Below are positions 14,698-22,406 of a stretch of 22,522 nucleotides of DNA, one piece after another (position 1 is the first letter of the stretch; each line of letters opens with the position of its first letter). A program made the position numbers and the translations under genes. Below the pieces are notes generated by a model, which was given only the letters and a program-made list of their open reading frames with translations, did no database searches and was not told where the DNA came from. Source of the DNA: Nitrospira sp. UBA5699. GTDB lineage: Bacteria; Nitrospirota; Nitrospiria; Nitrospirales; Nitrospiraceae. Location of the stretch: contig DIHJ01000030.1 in assembly GCA_002420105.1 (NCBI GenBank), forward strand, positions 1 to 22,522. Reading direction: 5' to 3'.

Positions 14698-15369
14698 TCA
14701 CGGTCGCGGGTCCAGTTCGATCAACCCCTTCCTGATGGCCAGGATTGCCGCCTGGGTGCGGTCGTAGACCTGGAGCTTATGGAAGATGTTGCGGACGTGG
14801 TTCTTCACGGTCTTTTCACTGAGATCCAGGCTGTTGGCGATTTCCTTGTTCGTCTTGCCGTCCGCGACCAACCGCAGCACCGTGATTTCCCGCTCCGTGA
14901 GATCGTGCTCCACCCAGGCCGGCTTCTTCCCCTTCTTCTGGGCCATGAGGGAGAACTCCGCGAGGATTTTGCTGGCGACGGACGGATGGATCAGGGACTC
15001 GCCCCGGTAGATCGCGCGGATCGCAGCGACGATTTGCGAGGATTCAGAATCTTTGAGTAGGTACCCGGTGGCGCCGGCCCGCACGAGATCGAAGATGTAC
15101 TGCTGCTCCTCGTACATGGTCAGTGCGACGATCCCGATGTGCGGGAACTCGCGTTTGATCTGTCTCGTGGCTTCGACGCCGCCCATGCGGGGCATGCTGA
15201 CGTCCATCAGAATCACGTCGGGCAGCAGCGTCCTGGTCTTCTCGACCGCCTCCATTCCGTCCTGGGCCTCGCCGACGACGTTGATGTCGTCCTTGGTTTT
15301 GAGAATGGCGGCAAGCCCTTCGCGCACCACCCGGTGATCGTCCGCAATGAGGACCTTAATCTTTTCCAT
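14698..15369 (-). CDS. NarL/FixJ-family response regulator
   Basis: This 223-residue DNA-binding response regulator has a receiver domain (1-120) with acidic pocket Asp10-Asp11, phosphoacceptor Asp56 (VILMDVSMP), Thr84 and Lys106. Its LuxR-type HTH spans about 155-215 (LTEREITVLRLVADGKTNKEIANSLDLSEKTVKNHVRNIFHKL, read in parts). The start overlaps the kinase gene by 14 bp, with AAGGAGAG upstream inside the kinase sequence, so the two are translationally linked and form a cognate pair. Targets are not known. The downstream neighbour lpxC has a sigma-54-like promoter, which a NarL-type regulator would not normally activate. Confidence 0.93.
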   Translation of the reverse strand: MEKIKVLIADDHRVVREGLAAILKTKDDINVVGEAQDGMEAVEKTRTLLPDVILMDVSMPRMGGVEATRQIKREFPHIGIVALTMYEEQQYIFDLVRAGATGYLLKDSESSQIVAAIRAIYRGESLIHPSVASKILAEFSLMAQKKGKKPAWVEHDLTEREITVLRLVADGKTNKEIANSLDLSEKTVKNHVRNIFHKLQVYDRTQAAILAIRKGLIELDPRP

Positions 15370-16465
15370 CGTCCGAGCTCTCCTTCTTGCCTAACGGCAC
15401 CGTGACGACGATCGTGGTGCCGCGTCCCTTCTTCGAATCGATCGTCGCCTCCCCGCCCACGAGCCTGGCCCGCTCCAGAATGCCGCGAATGCCGAAATGG
15501 TCCCACTTTTCGGGATCCTGCAGGACGGAATCCATGTCGAATCCGATCCCGTTGTCCGTGATGGTGACCGTCAGTGTATCAAGATTGATCTCGAGCCGCA
15601 CGGACACGCGGTCGGCCTTGGCGTGCTGGACCACGTTGCTGAGGGCCTCCTGCACGATCCGGAACAGGAAGATCTTCGTGCGGGGGAACAGGATCTGTTC
15701 GTCACCCGACACTTCGAACTCGGTCTTGATGCGGTACTGGGTCTGGTAGGACTTGAGATAGTTCGTGAGCCCCGGAATCAGCTCCATCTTGTCGTACTGC
15801 AGGGGGCGGAGGTTGAAAATGACCTGACGGGCTTCCTGAATCGCCAGCTTGAGCTGCTGCTTGCTCTCCCGCAGGGTGGCCAGGCTGGCTTTGGGATTCT
15901 TGCGGAGCAACTGCTGGCAGAGTTCCAGCTTGAAGTTCACGCCGGCGAGGCTCTGCACCAGCCCGTCGTGGATTTCGCAGGCGATTCTCGTGCGTTCCTC
16001 CGTGACCGCGGCGCCCGTTTCCTTCACGTAGAGGCGATAGAGGGATTGATACTTGTTGAGCGTCTTTTCGATTTCGGCGGTGGCCCGGATGCGCGCTTCG
16101 ATCAGTTCCCACATGAATTTGGCGCTGGCCCCGCCGATGATCGTGACGCCCATCCGGTGAAAGTCCTGCAGCACCTGCCAGACCTCGGCGTTGCCGGAGA
16201 CGTCGATGATGAGGTCGACCCGCTCCAGATCGAGGAGGCGGCGGTAGTCGCGGGTGACGGGGATCTTCAACCGTTTGGCCAGCGCGAGCCCGGGGGCTTT
16301 GGGGTTGGATTCGGCGACGCCGACGATCTGCACTAATGGATCGGTCGCAAAGATTTCCATGAGCGCGGTGCCGCCCCGTCCCGCGCCGATGATCGCCACG
16401 TGCGTGGCCCCGGACGCGCCGCTCCTGCGCGACGGTTTCAAAGGTTTGGCCTGGGCTGTCGGCAT
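15356..16465 (-). CDS. NarL-type sensor histidine kinase with N-terminal Rossmann (dinucleotide-binding) domain
   Basis: The 369-residue protein has no membrane segment. Residues 20-118 are a Rossmann fold: HVAIIGAGRGG with GxGxxG at 27-32, then IVGVAESNP with acidic Glu52 at the end of strand 2, RVDLIIDVSG, and GVTIIGG. This is the pattern of NAD(P)-binding or CoA-binding domains such as those of DapB-like reductases or Rex. A helical linker (120-150) leads to HisKA_3 with phosphoacceptor His166 (EERTRIACEIHDG). The HATPase follows, with an N-box around Asn277 (EALSNVVQHA), DNGIGF at 304-309, and HFGIRGILERA. The sensor may read NAD(H) or another nucleotide. It is followed directly by its response regulator and preceded by nrdR at 94 bp. 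Confidence 0.9.
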   Translation of the reverse strand: MPTAQAKPLKPSRRSGASGATHVAIIGAGRGGTALMEIFATDPLVQIVGVAESNPKAPGLALAKRLKIPVTRDYRRLLDLERVDLIIDVSGNAEVWQVLQDFHRMGVTIIGGASAKFMWELIEARIRATAEIEKTLNKYQSLYRLYVKETGAAVTEERTRIACEIHDGLVQSLAGVNFKLELCQQLLRKNPKASLATLRESKQQLKLAIQEARQVIFNLRPLQYDKMELIPGLTNYLKSYQTQYRIKTEFEVSGDEQILFPRTKIFLFRIVQEALSNVVQHAKADRVSVRLEINLDTLTVTITDNGIGFDMDSVLQDPEKWDHFGIRGILERARLVGGEATIDSKKGRGTTIVVTVPLGKKESSDDGKD

Positions 16466-16559
16466 CTCGGTGCGTATCCCTGACGGATCCTCAGTGGTGT
16501 CGCGAACGGACCGGGGGGAAGAAAGACAGGACCGGGAAGGAACGATCAGACCGTCGTCC

Positions 16560-17024
16560 TCACCGCTCTCGGCGTTGCTGGGCCAAGGTTTTCAGCTCGT
16601 CCATGAACTGATCGATGTCCTTGAACTCGCGATAGACGGAAGCGAACCGGACGTAGGCGACCTGATCGAGCTGGTGCAGCTCCTTCATCAGTTCCTCCCC
16701 GATCACGCGGCTTTCGATCTCCGTCTCCCCCATCTCCTGAATGCGTTTCTCGATCCGGTCGGTCACCGCCTCGATGGTGGCGGTGCTGATCGGCCGCTTT
16801 TCGCAGGCCTTCTTCAGCCCCGAGAGAATCTTCGACCGGTCGAACGTTTCGCGCCGTCCGTCTTTTTTGACCACGACGGGGAGGATTTCTTCGACGCGCT
16901 CGTAGGTGGTGTAGCGGCGCTTGCAGCCCAGGCACTCGCGCCGGCGCCGGATGACTTCGCCCTCCTTCGCCATGCGCGAGTCGACAACCTTGTCTTCGAG
17001 CTCATCGCAGAAGGGACATTTCAC
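16560..17024 (-). CDS. nrdR: Transcriptional repressor NrdR
   Basis: NrdR represses ribonucleotide reductase genes by sensing ATP and dATP. The 154-residue protein has the zinc ribbon Cys3-X2-Cys6 and Cys31-X2-Cys34, with the RRRRECLGCKRRYTTYER signature. The ATP-cone (about 49-139: VVVKKDGRRETFDRSKILSGL and later TEIESRVIGEELM) is complete. Length is standard. The start is GTG 17024, since the conserved KCPFC directly follows it. The gene sits 29 bp after glyA, a pairing common in several phyla, giving a nucleotide and one-carbon theme to the operon. Confidence 0.97.
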   Translation of the reverse strand: MKCPFCDELEDKVVDSRMAKEGEVIRRRRECLGCKRRYTTYERVEEILPVVVKKDGRRETFDRSKILSGLKKACEKRPISTATIEAVTDRIEKRIQEMGETEIESRVIGEELMKELHQLDQVAYVRFASVYREFKDIDQFMDELKTLAQQRRER

Positions 17025-17053
17025 CGGCGGTGACCCTGCCCTGTCATCTGTGG

Positions 17054-18322
17054 TTAGTAGGAATGAAAGATCGGGAAACGGTTGCAGAGGGCTTTGGCTT
17101 GGGCGCGGACGTCGTCGAGCGCCGCAGGGTCTTGCCGATGCTGCAGGACACGATCGACCAATGCCACGATTTCCTTCATCTCCGCTTCTTTCATGCCGCG
17201 CGTCGACACGATCGGCGTGCCCAGGCGGATGCCGCTCGCCACGGCCGGCGGCTTCTCATCGTACGGGACGGCGTTCTTGTTCACGATGATGCCGGCGGCA
17301 TCCAACGCGGCGTCCGCTTCCTTGCCGGTAATGCCTTTGTTCGTCAGGTTGACCAGCATGAGGTGGGTATCGGTGCCTCCCGACACGATCTTGTAGCCCC
17401 GGTCGAGGAGCCCCTGGGCCAGCACCTTCGCGTTGGCGATGACCTGCTGCTGGTAGCGTTTGAACGCCGGCGACAGCGCTTCCTTGAAGGCGACGGCTTT
17501 CGCCGCGATCACGTGCATGAGCGGGCCGCCCTGCATGCCGGGAAACACGAACTTGTCGACGGCCTTGGCGTGCTCGGCCTTGCACATGACGACGCCGCCG
17601 CGCGGACCGCGGAGGGTCTTGTGCGTGGTCGTGGTGACGAAATCCGCGTAGGGCACCGGGCTGGGATGCAGCCCCGCCGCGATCAATCCGGCGATGTGCG
17701 CGATGTCCACCATCAAATAAGCCCCGACCGACTTGGCGATCTCCTGAAATCTGGGGAAATCCAGGGTCCTGGCATAGGCGCTGGCGCCGACGACGAGCAT
17801 GCGCGGCCGGCACTCCTCGGCCAGCTTCCGGACCGCATCGTGATCGATGGTCTCCGTCTGGCGGTCCACCCCGTAGGAGAAGGCGCGGAAAATCGTCCCG
17901 GAAAAATTCACCTTGCTGCCATGCGTCAGGTGGCCGCCCTGGGCCAGGTCCATGCCGAGAATGGTGTCGCCCGGCTTGAGCACGGACAGATAGGCGGCCA
18001 TGTTGGCCTGCGAGCCCGAATGGGGCTGCACGTTCACGTGCTCGGCCCCGAAGATCTGCTTGCATCGCTCGATGGCCAGGGTCTCGACGCTGTCCACGTG
18101 CTGACAGCCGCCGTAGTAGCGCTTGCCGGGATAGCCTTCCGCGTACTTGTTGGTCATCAGGGAGCCCTGCGCCGCCAAGACCGCGGGACTGGCGAAGTTT
18201 TCCGACGCAATCAGCAGCAGCTTGTTCCGTTGCCGTTCTTCTTCCGCATCGATGGCGGCATAGACGTCCGGGTCGGTCGCAAGCAGCGCGTCGAGAGAGC
18301 CGACAGCATCTTTCATGGACAT
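17054..18322 (-). CDS. glyA: Serine hydroxymethyltransferase
   Basis: GlyA interconverts serine and glycine with transfer of a one-carbon unit to tetrahydrofolate, in the cytoplasm and with pyridoxal phosphate. The 422-residue protein has LLLIASENFASPAV near the N-terminus, YAEGYPGKRYYGGC, the PLP-phosphate loop HSGSQANM, DIAHIAGLIAAG, and the Schiff-base lysine Lys235 in TTTTHKTLRGPRGG. Everything expected for an active enzyme is present. The start may be at ATG 18322 or two codons later (MSMKD). It lies 16 bp after rplI and 29 bp before nrdR, so the three are almost certainly one transcript. Confidence 0.98.
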   Translation of the reverse strand: MSMKDAVGSLDALLATDPDVYAAIDAEEERQRNKLLLIASENFASPAVLAAQGSLMTNKYAEGYPGKRYYGGCQHVDSVETLAIERCKQIFGAEHVNVQPHSGSQANMAAYLSVLKPGDTILGMDLAQGGHLTHGSKVNFSGTIFRAFSYGVDRQTETIDHDAVRKLAEECRPRMLVVGASAYARTLDFPRFQEIAKSVGAYLMVDIAHIAGLIAAGLHPSPVPYADFVTTTTHKTLRGPRGGVVMCKAEHAKAVDKFVFPGMQGGPLMHVIAAKAVAFKEALSPAFKRYQQQVIANAKVLAQGLLDRGYKIVSGGTDTHLMLVNLTNKGITGKEADAALDAAGIIVNKNAVPYDEKPPAVASGIRLGTPIVSTRGMKEAEMKEIVALVDRVLQHRQDPAALDDVRAQAKALCNRFPIFHSY

Positions 18323-18338
18323 GGGTTTCTCGTCGCTC

Positions 18339-18806
18339 CTACTCGGAAGCCGCTTCGGCTTCTTGCTTCTTCACGACACGCACGGTCACCGCGGCGGTGA
18401 CGTCGCGCGGGAGCTTGACCGGCACGGCGAAACTCCCGAGTTCCTTGATCGGCTGAGGCAGCTGGATCTTCCGGCGGTCCACCGTATAACCCTCCGCCGC
18501 GAGCCCTTCCGCGATGTCCTTCACCGTGACGGAGCCGAACATCTTGTCGTCCTTGCCGACCTGGGCTTCGACCGTCAACGTCACCGTGGACATCTTCTTC
18601 GCATAGGCCTCGATCTCGAGCTTTTCCTTCTTCGCCCGCTCGGCTGCCACGCGCTTGGCGTGCTCGAACGACTTGATGTTCCGATCGTTGGCGAGCACCG
18701 CCTTTTTGCGCGGAAGGAGGAAGTTCCTTGCGTACCCGTCCTTCACATCGATGAGATCGCCCAGGTGGCCGACCCCTTCCATCGTCTCTTGTAGAATGAC
18801 CTTCAT
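18339..18806 (-). CDS. rplI: 50S ribosomal protein L9
   Basis: L9 binds 23S rRNA next to the L1 stalk and helps maintain reading frame. The 155-residue protein has the N-terminal RNA-binding domain (MKVILQETMEGVGHLGDLIDVKDGYARNFLLPRKKAV, the family signature), a long connecting helix at about 45-75 and the C-terminal domain ending FAVPVKLPRDVTAAVTVRVV, with an Ala/Glu tail. ATG 18806 has AAGGAG upstream. A long open frame that continues upstream is antisense to the next gene and not real. Unlike the usual rpsF-rpsR-rplI order, rplI is here first in its transcript and faces a divergent gene. Confidence 0.97.
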   Translation of the reverse strand: MKVILQETMEGVGHLGDLIDVKDGYARNFLLPRKKAVLANDRNIKSFEHAKRVAAERAKKEKLEIEAYAKKMSTVTLTVEAQVGKDDKMFGSVTVKDIAEGLAAEGYTVDRRKIQLPQPIKELGSFAVPVKLPRDVTAAVTVRVVKKQEAEAASE

Positions 18807-18837
18807 ACCCCTAACTCCTTCTGTTGGAAAGGAAAAG

Positions 18838-18866
18838 AGGATACTGGGGGGGCGGCGAAAAGTCAA
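18838..18866 (-). promoter_or_regulatory. Promoter of the rplI-glyA-nrdR-kinase-regulator operon
   Basis: On the minus strand TTGACT (18866-18861) and TATCCT (18843-18838) are spaced by exactly 17 bp, about 30 bp before the L9 start. The match is good at -35 (five of six) and fair at -10 (four of six). It is placed between divergent genes, as expected. Confidence 0.6.
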
Positions 18867-18932
18867 TTCCGATCTTGCCGGAGCCGGTTCCGGTTTTCCG
18901 GTGATCCAAGAAAGGGCCGATCCCTCGCAGAC

Positions 18933-18962
18933 TGGACTCGCGGCGCCGCCAGCCCGTATGAT
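18933..18962 (+). promoter_or_regulatory. Candidate promoter of the helicase-like gene
   Basis: TGGACT (18933-18938) and TATGAT (18957-18962) are spaced by 18 bp and lie 36 bp before ATG 18999. The -10 box matches five of six consensus bases, the -35 box four. Confidence 0.45.
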
Positions 18963-18998
18963 GGGCCTTCCCCTCTTGTTGTTGCCTAAGGGACAGTG

Positions 18999-20453
18999 AT
19001 GACGGCGCGAGACCTCATTGAAATCTGGGCCGGCCGACTCTTTGCCGAACAAAAACAACTGGTAAGCCTGGGAGGCGACCAGCCGATCGCCCCGGTGTCC
19101 GGCCGCCTGTTGCAGACGGTCGGGACGCTGTATCTCTATGAATTCACACTTCCTCCCGGTCGATCGCTGGAGATCGACACCCCGCTGTCCATCATCCCGC
19201 CCGATGACATGGAACCGACGGAAGGCGTCGTATTGAGCTGTCGGGGCGATCTTGCGCTGGTCCAGACCTTCGATGCCATCGGCCGGACCGTCGAAGCCGC
19301 CACGATCGTGCCGGATCGCAGCGGGTTTCTTGCGACATCGGCCGCCAGGTTGACCGAGATGCTGACACAACCCGATGCCTATCGCCTGGGTCCTGCCGAC
19401 CGGCTGGCTCCTTTTCTGGAGGCCACGAGCGGGACCGACGATCCGGGCGTCTCGGCGGCCTCCATCCTCACCACCGTCTGGTCCGACGATGTTGCGATGC
19501 GTCGGCAGCGGATCGCGTCGATGGCGATGGAGCTGATTCGCGCGAACAAGCGCATTCTGCTGATCTGCCCGGACCACCATGCGGCGGATGAAGTGGCGGG
19601 CACCATCGCGCGGGCCATGAAAGCCGGAGGGCTCATCTACAAGACCTGGATCAGCCGCTACGAGCTGACGCTGGCCCAGCAGGCGTCGGGCCTGGCGATC
19701 CAGGAATTGGGGTTCGAGGCGCAAATGCATCAGTTCTACGCGAAGTCGCGCGCGGACAAGGCGGCGCTCCGGCGCAAGTACGAGCGGTTTCGCGAGCTGA
19801 CGCCGCTTTTGGCCTACAAAGGTCAGAAACAGAAAGACCTCGACGAAGTGCGCCTGCTGGAATGGCGGCTGCTGACGCAATTGAGCGACCTGCAGGCGAA
19901 ATCGAAAGAGGCCAACGCGATTCTCGCGGAATACGAGAACCTCCCGCTCCTGCGCCGGCTCAGCATGCAGGCCGTCGGCAAGAACATGGAATCGCTCCAT
20001 CAGTACCTCGCGCTGTACGAGAGCCAGATGGCGGGGCTGACGAAGGAACTCGATATCGCCAGGGCCCGGATCGAAGAGCTGGTGCCGGAAGCCGCGGTTC
20101 CGAAGGACATGCGGCCCGAGTTCGAGGAACTGAAGGACGACATCGTTCGATTGGGCGGAACGAAGAAGATCCGCGAACTGCTGGCCGCCGAGGAGGACAC
20201 GAACCGGCAGGCCTTCATCCAGAACCGCCGGCTGGTCATCACGACGGCCGCCCGCGTCCTGGGCGATCCGCTGTTCAGCCGCGTCCGGTTCGACGTGCTC
20301 GTGGCCGACAATGCCCCGTTGATACCGCCTCCGGTCCTGCTCGGCTCGGCCGGACTCGTCCTGGAGCGGATCGTGTTGACGGGCGACACCCGGGACATTG
20401 CCGCAGTCGGCCTCTGGACCACTCCCGAGGCGGCGGCACGAAGCCCGCGCTGA
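18999..20453 (+). CDS. Degenerate superfamily-1 helicase-like protein with central coiled coil
   Basis: The 484-residue protein is not assigned to a named family. Residues 150-200 (ASILTT...ANKRILLICPDHHAADEV) resemble motif Ia and its surroundings in UPF1/Dna2-type helicases, but the preceding Walker A loop (GPPGTGKT-type) is absent; TTVWSDDVAM stands in its place. Residues 235-400 are long charged helices, probably coiled coil, as in the insert of that helicase group. FDVLVADNAPLIPPPVLL at 432-449 aligns with motif II (DEA-Q changed to DNAP), and IVLTGDTRDIAAV at 458-470 with motif III. The protein then ends, lacking the second RecA domain. ATP hydrolysis is therefore unlikely. AAGGGA lies upstream of ATG 18999. 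It may be a structural or regulatory relic conserved in its lineage. Confidence 0.6.
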   Translation: MTARDLIEIWAGRLFAEQKQLVSLGGDQPIAPVSGRLLQTVGTLYLYEFTLPPGRSLEIDTPLSIIPPDDMEPTEGVVLSCRGDLALVQTFDAIGRTVEAATIVPDRSGFLATSAARLTEMLTQPDAYRLGPADRLAPFLEATSGTDDPGVSAASILTTVWSDDVAMRRQRIASMAMELIRANKRILLICPDHHAADEVAGTIARAMKAGGLIYKTWISRYELTLAQQASGLAIQELGFEAQMHQFYAKSRADKAALRRKYERFRELTPLLAYKGQKQKDLDEVRLLEWRLLTQLSDLQAKSKEANAILAEYENLPLLRRLSMQAVGKNMESLHQYLALYESQMAGLTKELDIARARIEELVPEAAVPKDMRPEFEELKDDIVRLGGTKKIRELLAAEEDTNRQAFIQNRRLVITTAARVLGDPLFSRVRFDVLVADNAPLIPPPVLLGSAGLVLERIVLTGDTRDIAAVGLWTTPEAAARSPR

Positions 20454-20469
20454 TTCGCGCAAGAGTTGC

Positions 20470-20499
20470 TTGACGCGGACGAGGAGAATTCAGGATAAT
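20470..20499 (+). promoter_or_regulatory. Strong promoter upstream of tRNA-Leu
   Basis: TTGACG (20470-20475) and GATAAT (20494-20499), both five of six matches, are spaced by 18 bp. Transcription would start near 20506 and cross the 125-bp palindrome before reaching the tRNA at 20644. No other promoter is visible in the four bases between repeat and tRNA. Confidence 0.6.
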
Positions 20500-20514
20500 C
20501 CCGTTTCTCTCGTG

Positions 20515-20639
20515 GGGGATGTTCAAAAAGGCCGTTCAGCGAGGCCGCAGTGAGCGAAAGGTCGAGGCGTACTCTCTGCCAGTACGTCGAGACCTTGAGC
20601 GAAGCGAGAACGAAGCTGGTGGCCTTTTTCAACATCCCC
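20515..20639. repeat. 125-bp imperfect palindromic repeat, copy 2
   Basis: Terminal arms GGGGATGTTCAAAAAGGCC (20515-20533) and its near complement GGCCTTTTTCAACATCCCC (20621-20639) differ at one position. Inner blocks pair around a central GTACT/AGTAC near 20569-20585. The element has the same length and block order as copy 1 read in reverse complement. It ends four bases before the tRNA-Leu gene and would lie in the 5' leader of the tRNA precursor. Confidence 0.85.
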
Positions 20640-20643
20640 TGGG

Positions 20644-20730
20644 GCCGAAGTGGCGGAACTGGCAGACGCACTAGATTCAGGGTCTAGCGCCCGCAAGGGT
20701 GTCCGGGTTCAAATCCCGGCTTCGGCACCA
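20644..20730 (+). tRNA. tRNA-Leu (anticodon CAG)
   Basis: The acceptor GCCGAAG (20644-20650) pairs with CTTCGGC (20720-20726), followed by A and an encoded CCA (20728-20730). The anticodon stem CTAGA/TCTAG encloses TTCAGGG, giving anticodon CAG, which reads CTG. A long variable arm (CGCCCGCAAGGGTGT) and T-arm CCGGGTTCAAATCCCGG complete a class II tRNA of 87 bases. An antisense open frame (20684-20989) that reads into it ends with residues typical of tRNA antisense translation and is not a gene. Confidence 0.97.
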
Positions 20731-21211
20731 CCCCAAGCTCGCTCGTACCGCGCGCTATTCTAAGGTACTTCGCAAACTGATACGCGCGGATAGAACCCTC
20801 CACCAGTATTTCTTTCCCCAAGGGTAGCGCGTACCGTCGACTCTTCATCGGTTTATGTATCTGTCGTCGGCGGAGAAAAGCCTCGAGTCGTTTTATCACG
20901 CTGCTGCCGTTGGCAAAAGCCAGACTCTCTATTTCCATCCTAGATGTGGAGTGCAGCGATTTCCGAGACGTGGCGGGCGGCATTCTCACGCCATATTTAG
21001 TGTGTTCAGGCGAGTCATCGCGGCGTCTAATCTCTCCGCCTTGCTTTCGTAGGCACTCTATTCCTCGATTCTACTTTCAGATTTCTACCCTTTCGATTCC
21101 TCAACAGCATTCACCATTTGACATACGTCCCGTTTTATATCAATTTACAGCCTCGCATTTGACATTACGATTGACCTAAGTCAAATTGGCAAAGCGGAGC
21201 TCTGGAAGCCT
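20731..21211. other. AT-richer intergenic region between tRNA-Leu and the Fic gene
   Basis: These 481 bases are visibly less GC-rich than the rest of the window. A minus-strand open frame (start 20989) and a plus-strand one (20910-21179) cross it. Neither has a recognisable domain or a good ribosome site. Near the 3' end are repeated TTGAC words (21118, 21159, 21171), which may be promoter or operator sequence for the Fic gene. The base composition suggests sequence acquired next to the tRNA. Confidence 0.5.
21159..21184 (+). promoter_or_regulatory. Possible promoter/operator of the Fic gene
   Basis: TTGACA at 21159-21164 is a perfect -35 box, but the best -10 after 17 bp (CAAATT, 21182-21187) is poor. 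The dyad TTGAC-CTAA-GTCAA (21171-21184) lies between the boxes and would suit a repressor. Another TTGACA lies at 21118-21123. Confidence 0.35.
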
Positions 21212-22348
21212 ATGAATATCAGTGTGTTCAAGTCCGGAGAGTACGAACAACAGTACGAATATCGGAGCTTCCTACCCACACCGATCAACCGGGAATGGAT
21301 TATTTCTGACCCACAGATTCTTACCCTCCTGGAAGAAGCCAATCGCCTGCTCGGCGAATTGAACGCGTTTTCTCAGCTCATCCCGGATGTAGATTTCTTC
21401 ATCCGGATGCACATCACCAAGGAAGCCACCACCTCCAGCCGCATCGAAGGCACCCAGACCAACATCGAAGAGGCACTGGTAGGCAAGCTCGACGTCGATC
21501 CGGAAAAACGCGATGACTGGCAGGAAGTGCACAACTATATCCAGGCGATCAATTTCGCCATCAAGCAGTTAAGTCAGATGCCCTTGTCCAACCGTCTGTT
21601 GCGCGACACCCACGCCGTGTTGCTGCGCGGGGTGCGGGGCAAGCACAAACAGCCAGGAGAATTTCGCACCAGCCAAAACTGGATCGGTGTCAGTCTCCAA
21701 CACGCCACATTTATTCCGCCGCACCACCAGCATGTGCCGGACCTCATGAGCGACCTGGAAAAGTTCATGCACAACGACCAGATTCATGTCCCGCACCTGC
21801 TTAAAATCGCGCTCATCCATTATCAGTTCGAGACCATCCATCCATTCCTCGACGGGAACGGGCGACTGGGCCGTCTGCTCATCGTGCTCTATCTTGTCAG
21901 CTTCGGTCTGCTGCACAAGCCCGCGCTGTATCTGTCCGACTTCTTCGAGCGGCACAAGGGCGAGTATTACGATCAACTGATGGCCGTGCGCACCACCCAC
22001 AAGTTGGAACCGTGGCTGCGATTCTTTCTGCTCGGCATGCGAGAGACGACCGGCTTGTCCATTCAAGTATTCAAGGACATCCTGGCGCTGAAGGAACGCA
22101 TCGAGCGCAAACACATGCCAACTTTCCACGTGCGACGCCAGGCCAATGCCCAGGCGCTGATGCGATCGCTCTACCGGGCGCCGGTGACCAACATCAAGAT
22201 GGTGACCGATCTCATCCAAGCCCAGACCAACACCGCCGCTGCGCTCATCGACGACTTCGTCAAGCTCGGGATTTTGAAAGAGTTCACCGGTCAGAAACGT
22301 AATCGCCTCTTCATTTTCGAGGAGTACGTGCGCCTGTTCAAACGCTAG
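21212..22348 (+). CDS. Fic-family protein adenylyltransferase (class II, self-inhibited)
   Basis: Fic enzymes transfer AMP or related groups from nucleotides to target proteins. The 378-residue protein has an N-terminal helical domain. The inhibitory helix carries the (S/T)xxxE(G/N) motif as Ser75-S-R-I-Glu79-Gly80, which marks class II proteins controlled in cis. The Fic core follows, with catalytic HPFLDGNGRLGR (His210, Asp214, Arg218, Arg221) complete and the flap region GEFRTSQNWIG upstream. Residues about 300-378 form a winged helix (TNTAAALIDDFVKLGILKEF), suggesting DNA binding. All key residues are intact. No separate antitoxin is adjacent, consistent with the internal inhibitor. Base composition is lower in GC than neighbouring genes and it lies between a tRNA and a tRNA fragment, which suggests horizontal acquisition. 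Confidence 0.92.
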   Translation: MNISVFKSGEYEQQYEYRSFLPTPINREWIISDPQILTLLEEANRLLGELNAFSQLIPDVDFFIRMHITKEATTSSRIEGTQTNIEEALVGKLDVDPEKRDDWQEVHNYIQAINFAIKQLSQMPLSNRLLRDTHAVLLRGVRGKHKQPGEFRTSQNWIGVSLQHATFIPPHHQHVPDLMSDLEKFMHNDQIHVPHLLKIALIHYQFETIHPFLDGNGRLGRLLIVLYLVSFGLLHKPALYLSDFFERHKGEYYDQLMAVRTTHKLEPWLRFFLLGMRETTGLSIQVFKDILALKERIERKHMPTFHVRRQANAQALMRSLYRAPVTNIKMVTDLIQAQTNTAAALIDDFVKLGILKEFTGQKRNRLFIFEEYVRLFKR

Positions 22349-22406
22349 CACGATTCACACACCCTACGGAGAGTGCGAACGGGCGTGTGGAGCGGTGAGG
22401 TAAAGT

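Noticed and set aside
18807..20462. Long minus-strand open frame continuing upstream of rplI (707 codons in total).
   Set aside because: It is antisense to the helicase-like gene; L9 homology and a strong ribosome site start at 18806. High GC content keeps the reverse frame open.
20684..20989. Minus-strand 101-codon frame ending inside tRNA-Leu, considered as an integrase remnant.
   Set aside because: Its last residues are plain antisense tRNA translation, and no integrase catalytic motif (R..HxxR..Y) is present.
21212..22348. Fic protein as part of a two-gene toxin-antitoxin pair.
   Set aside because: No small antitoxin frame with a ribosome site is adjacent, and the inhibitory SxxxEG helix is within the protein itself.
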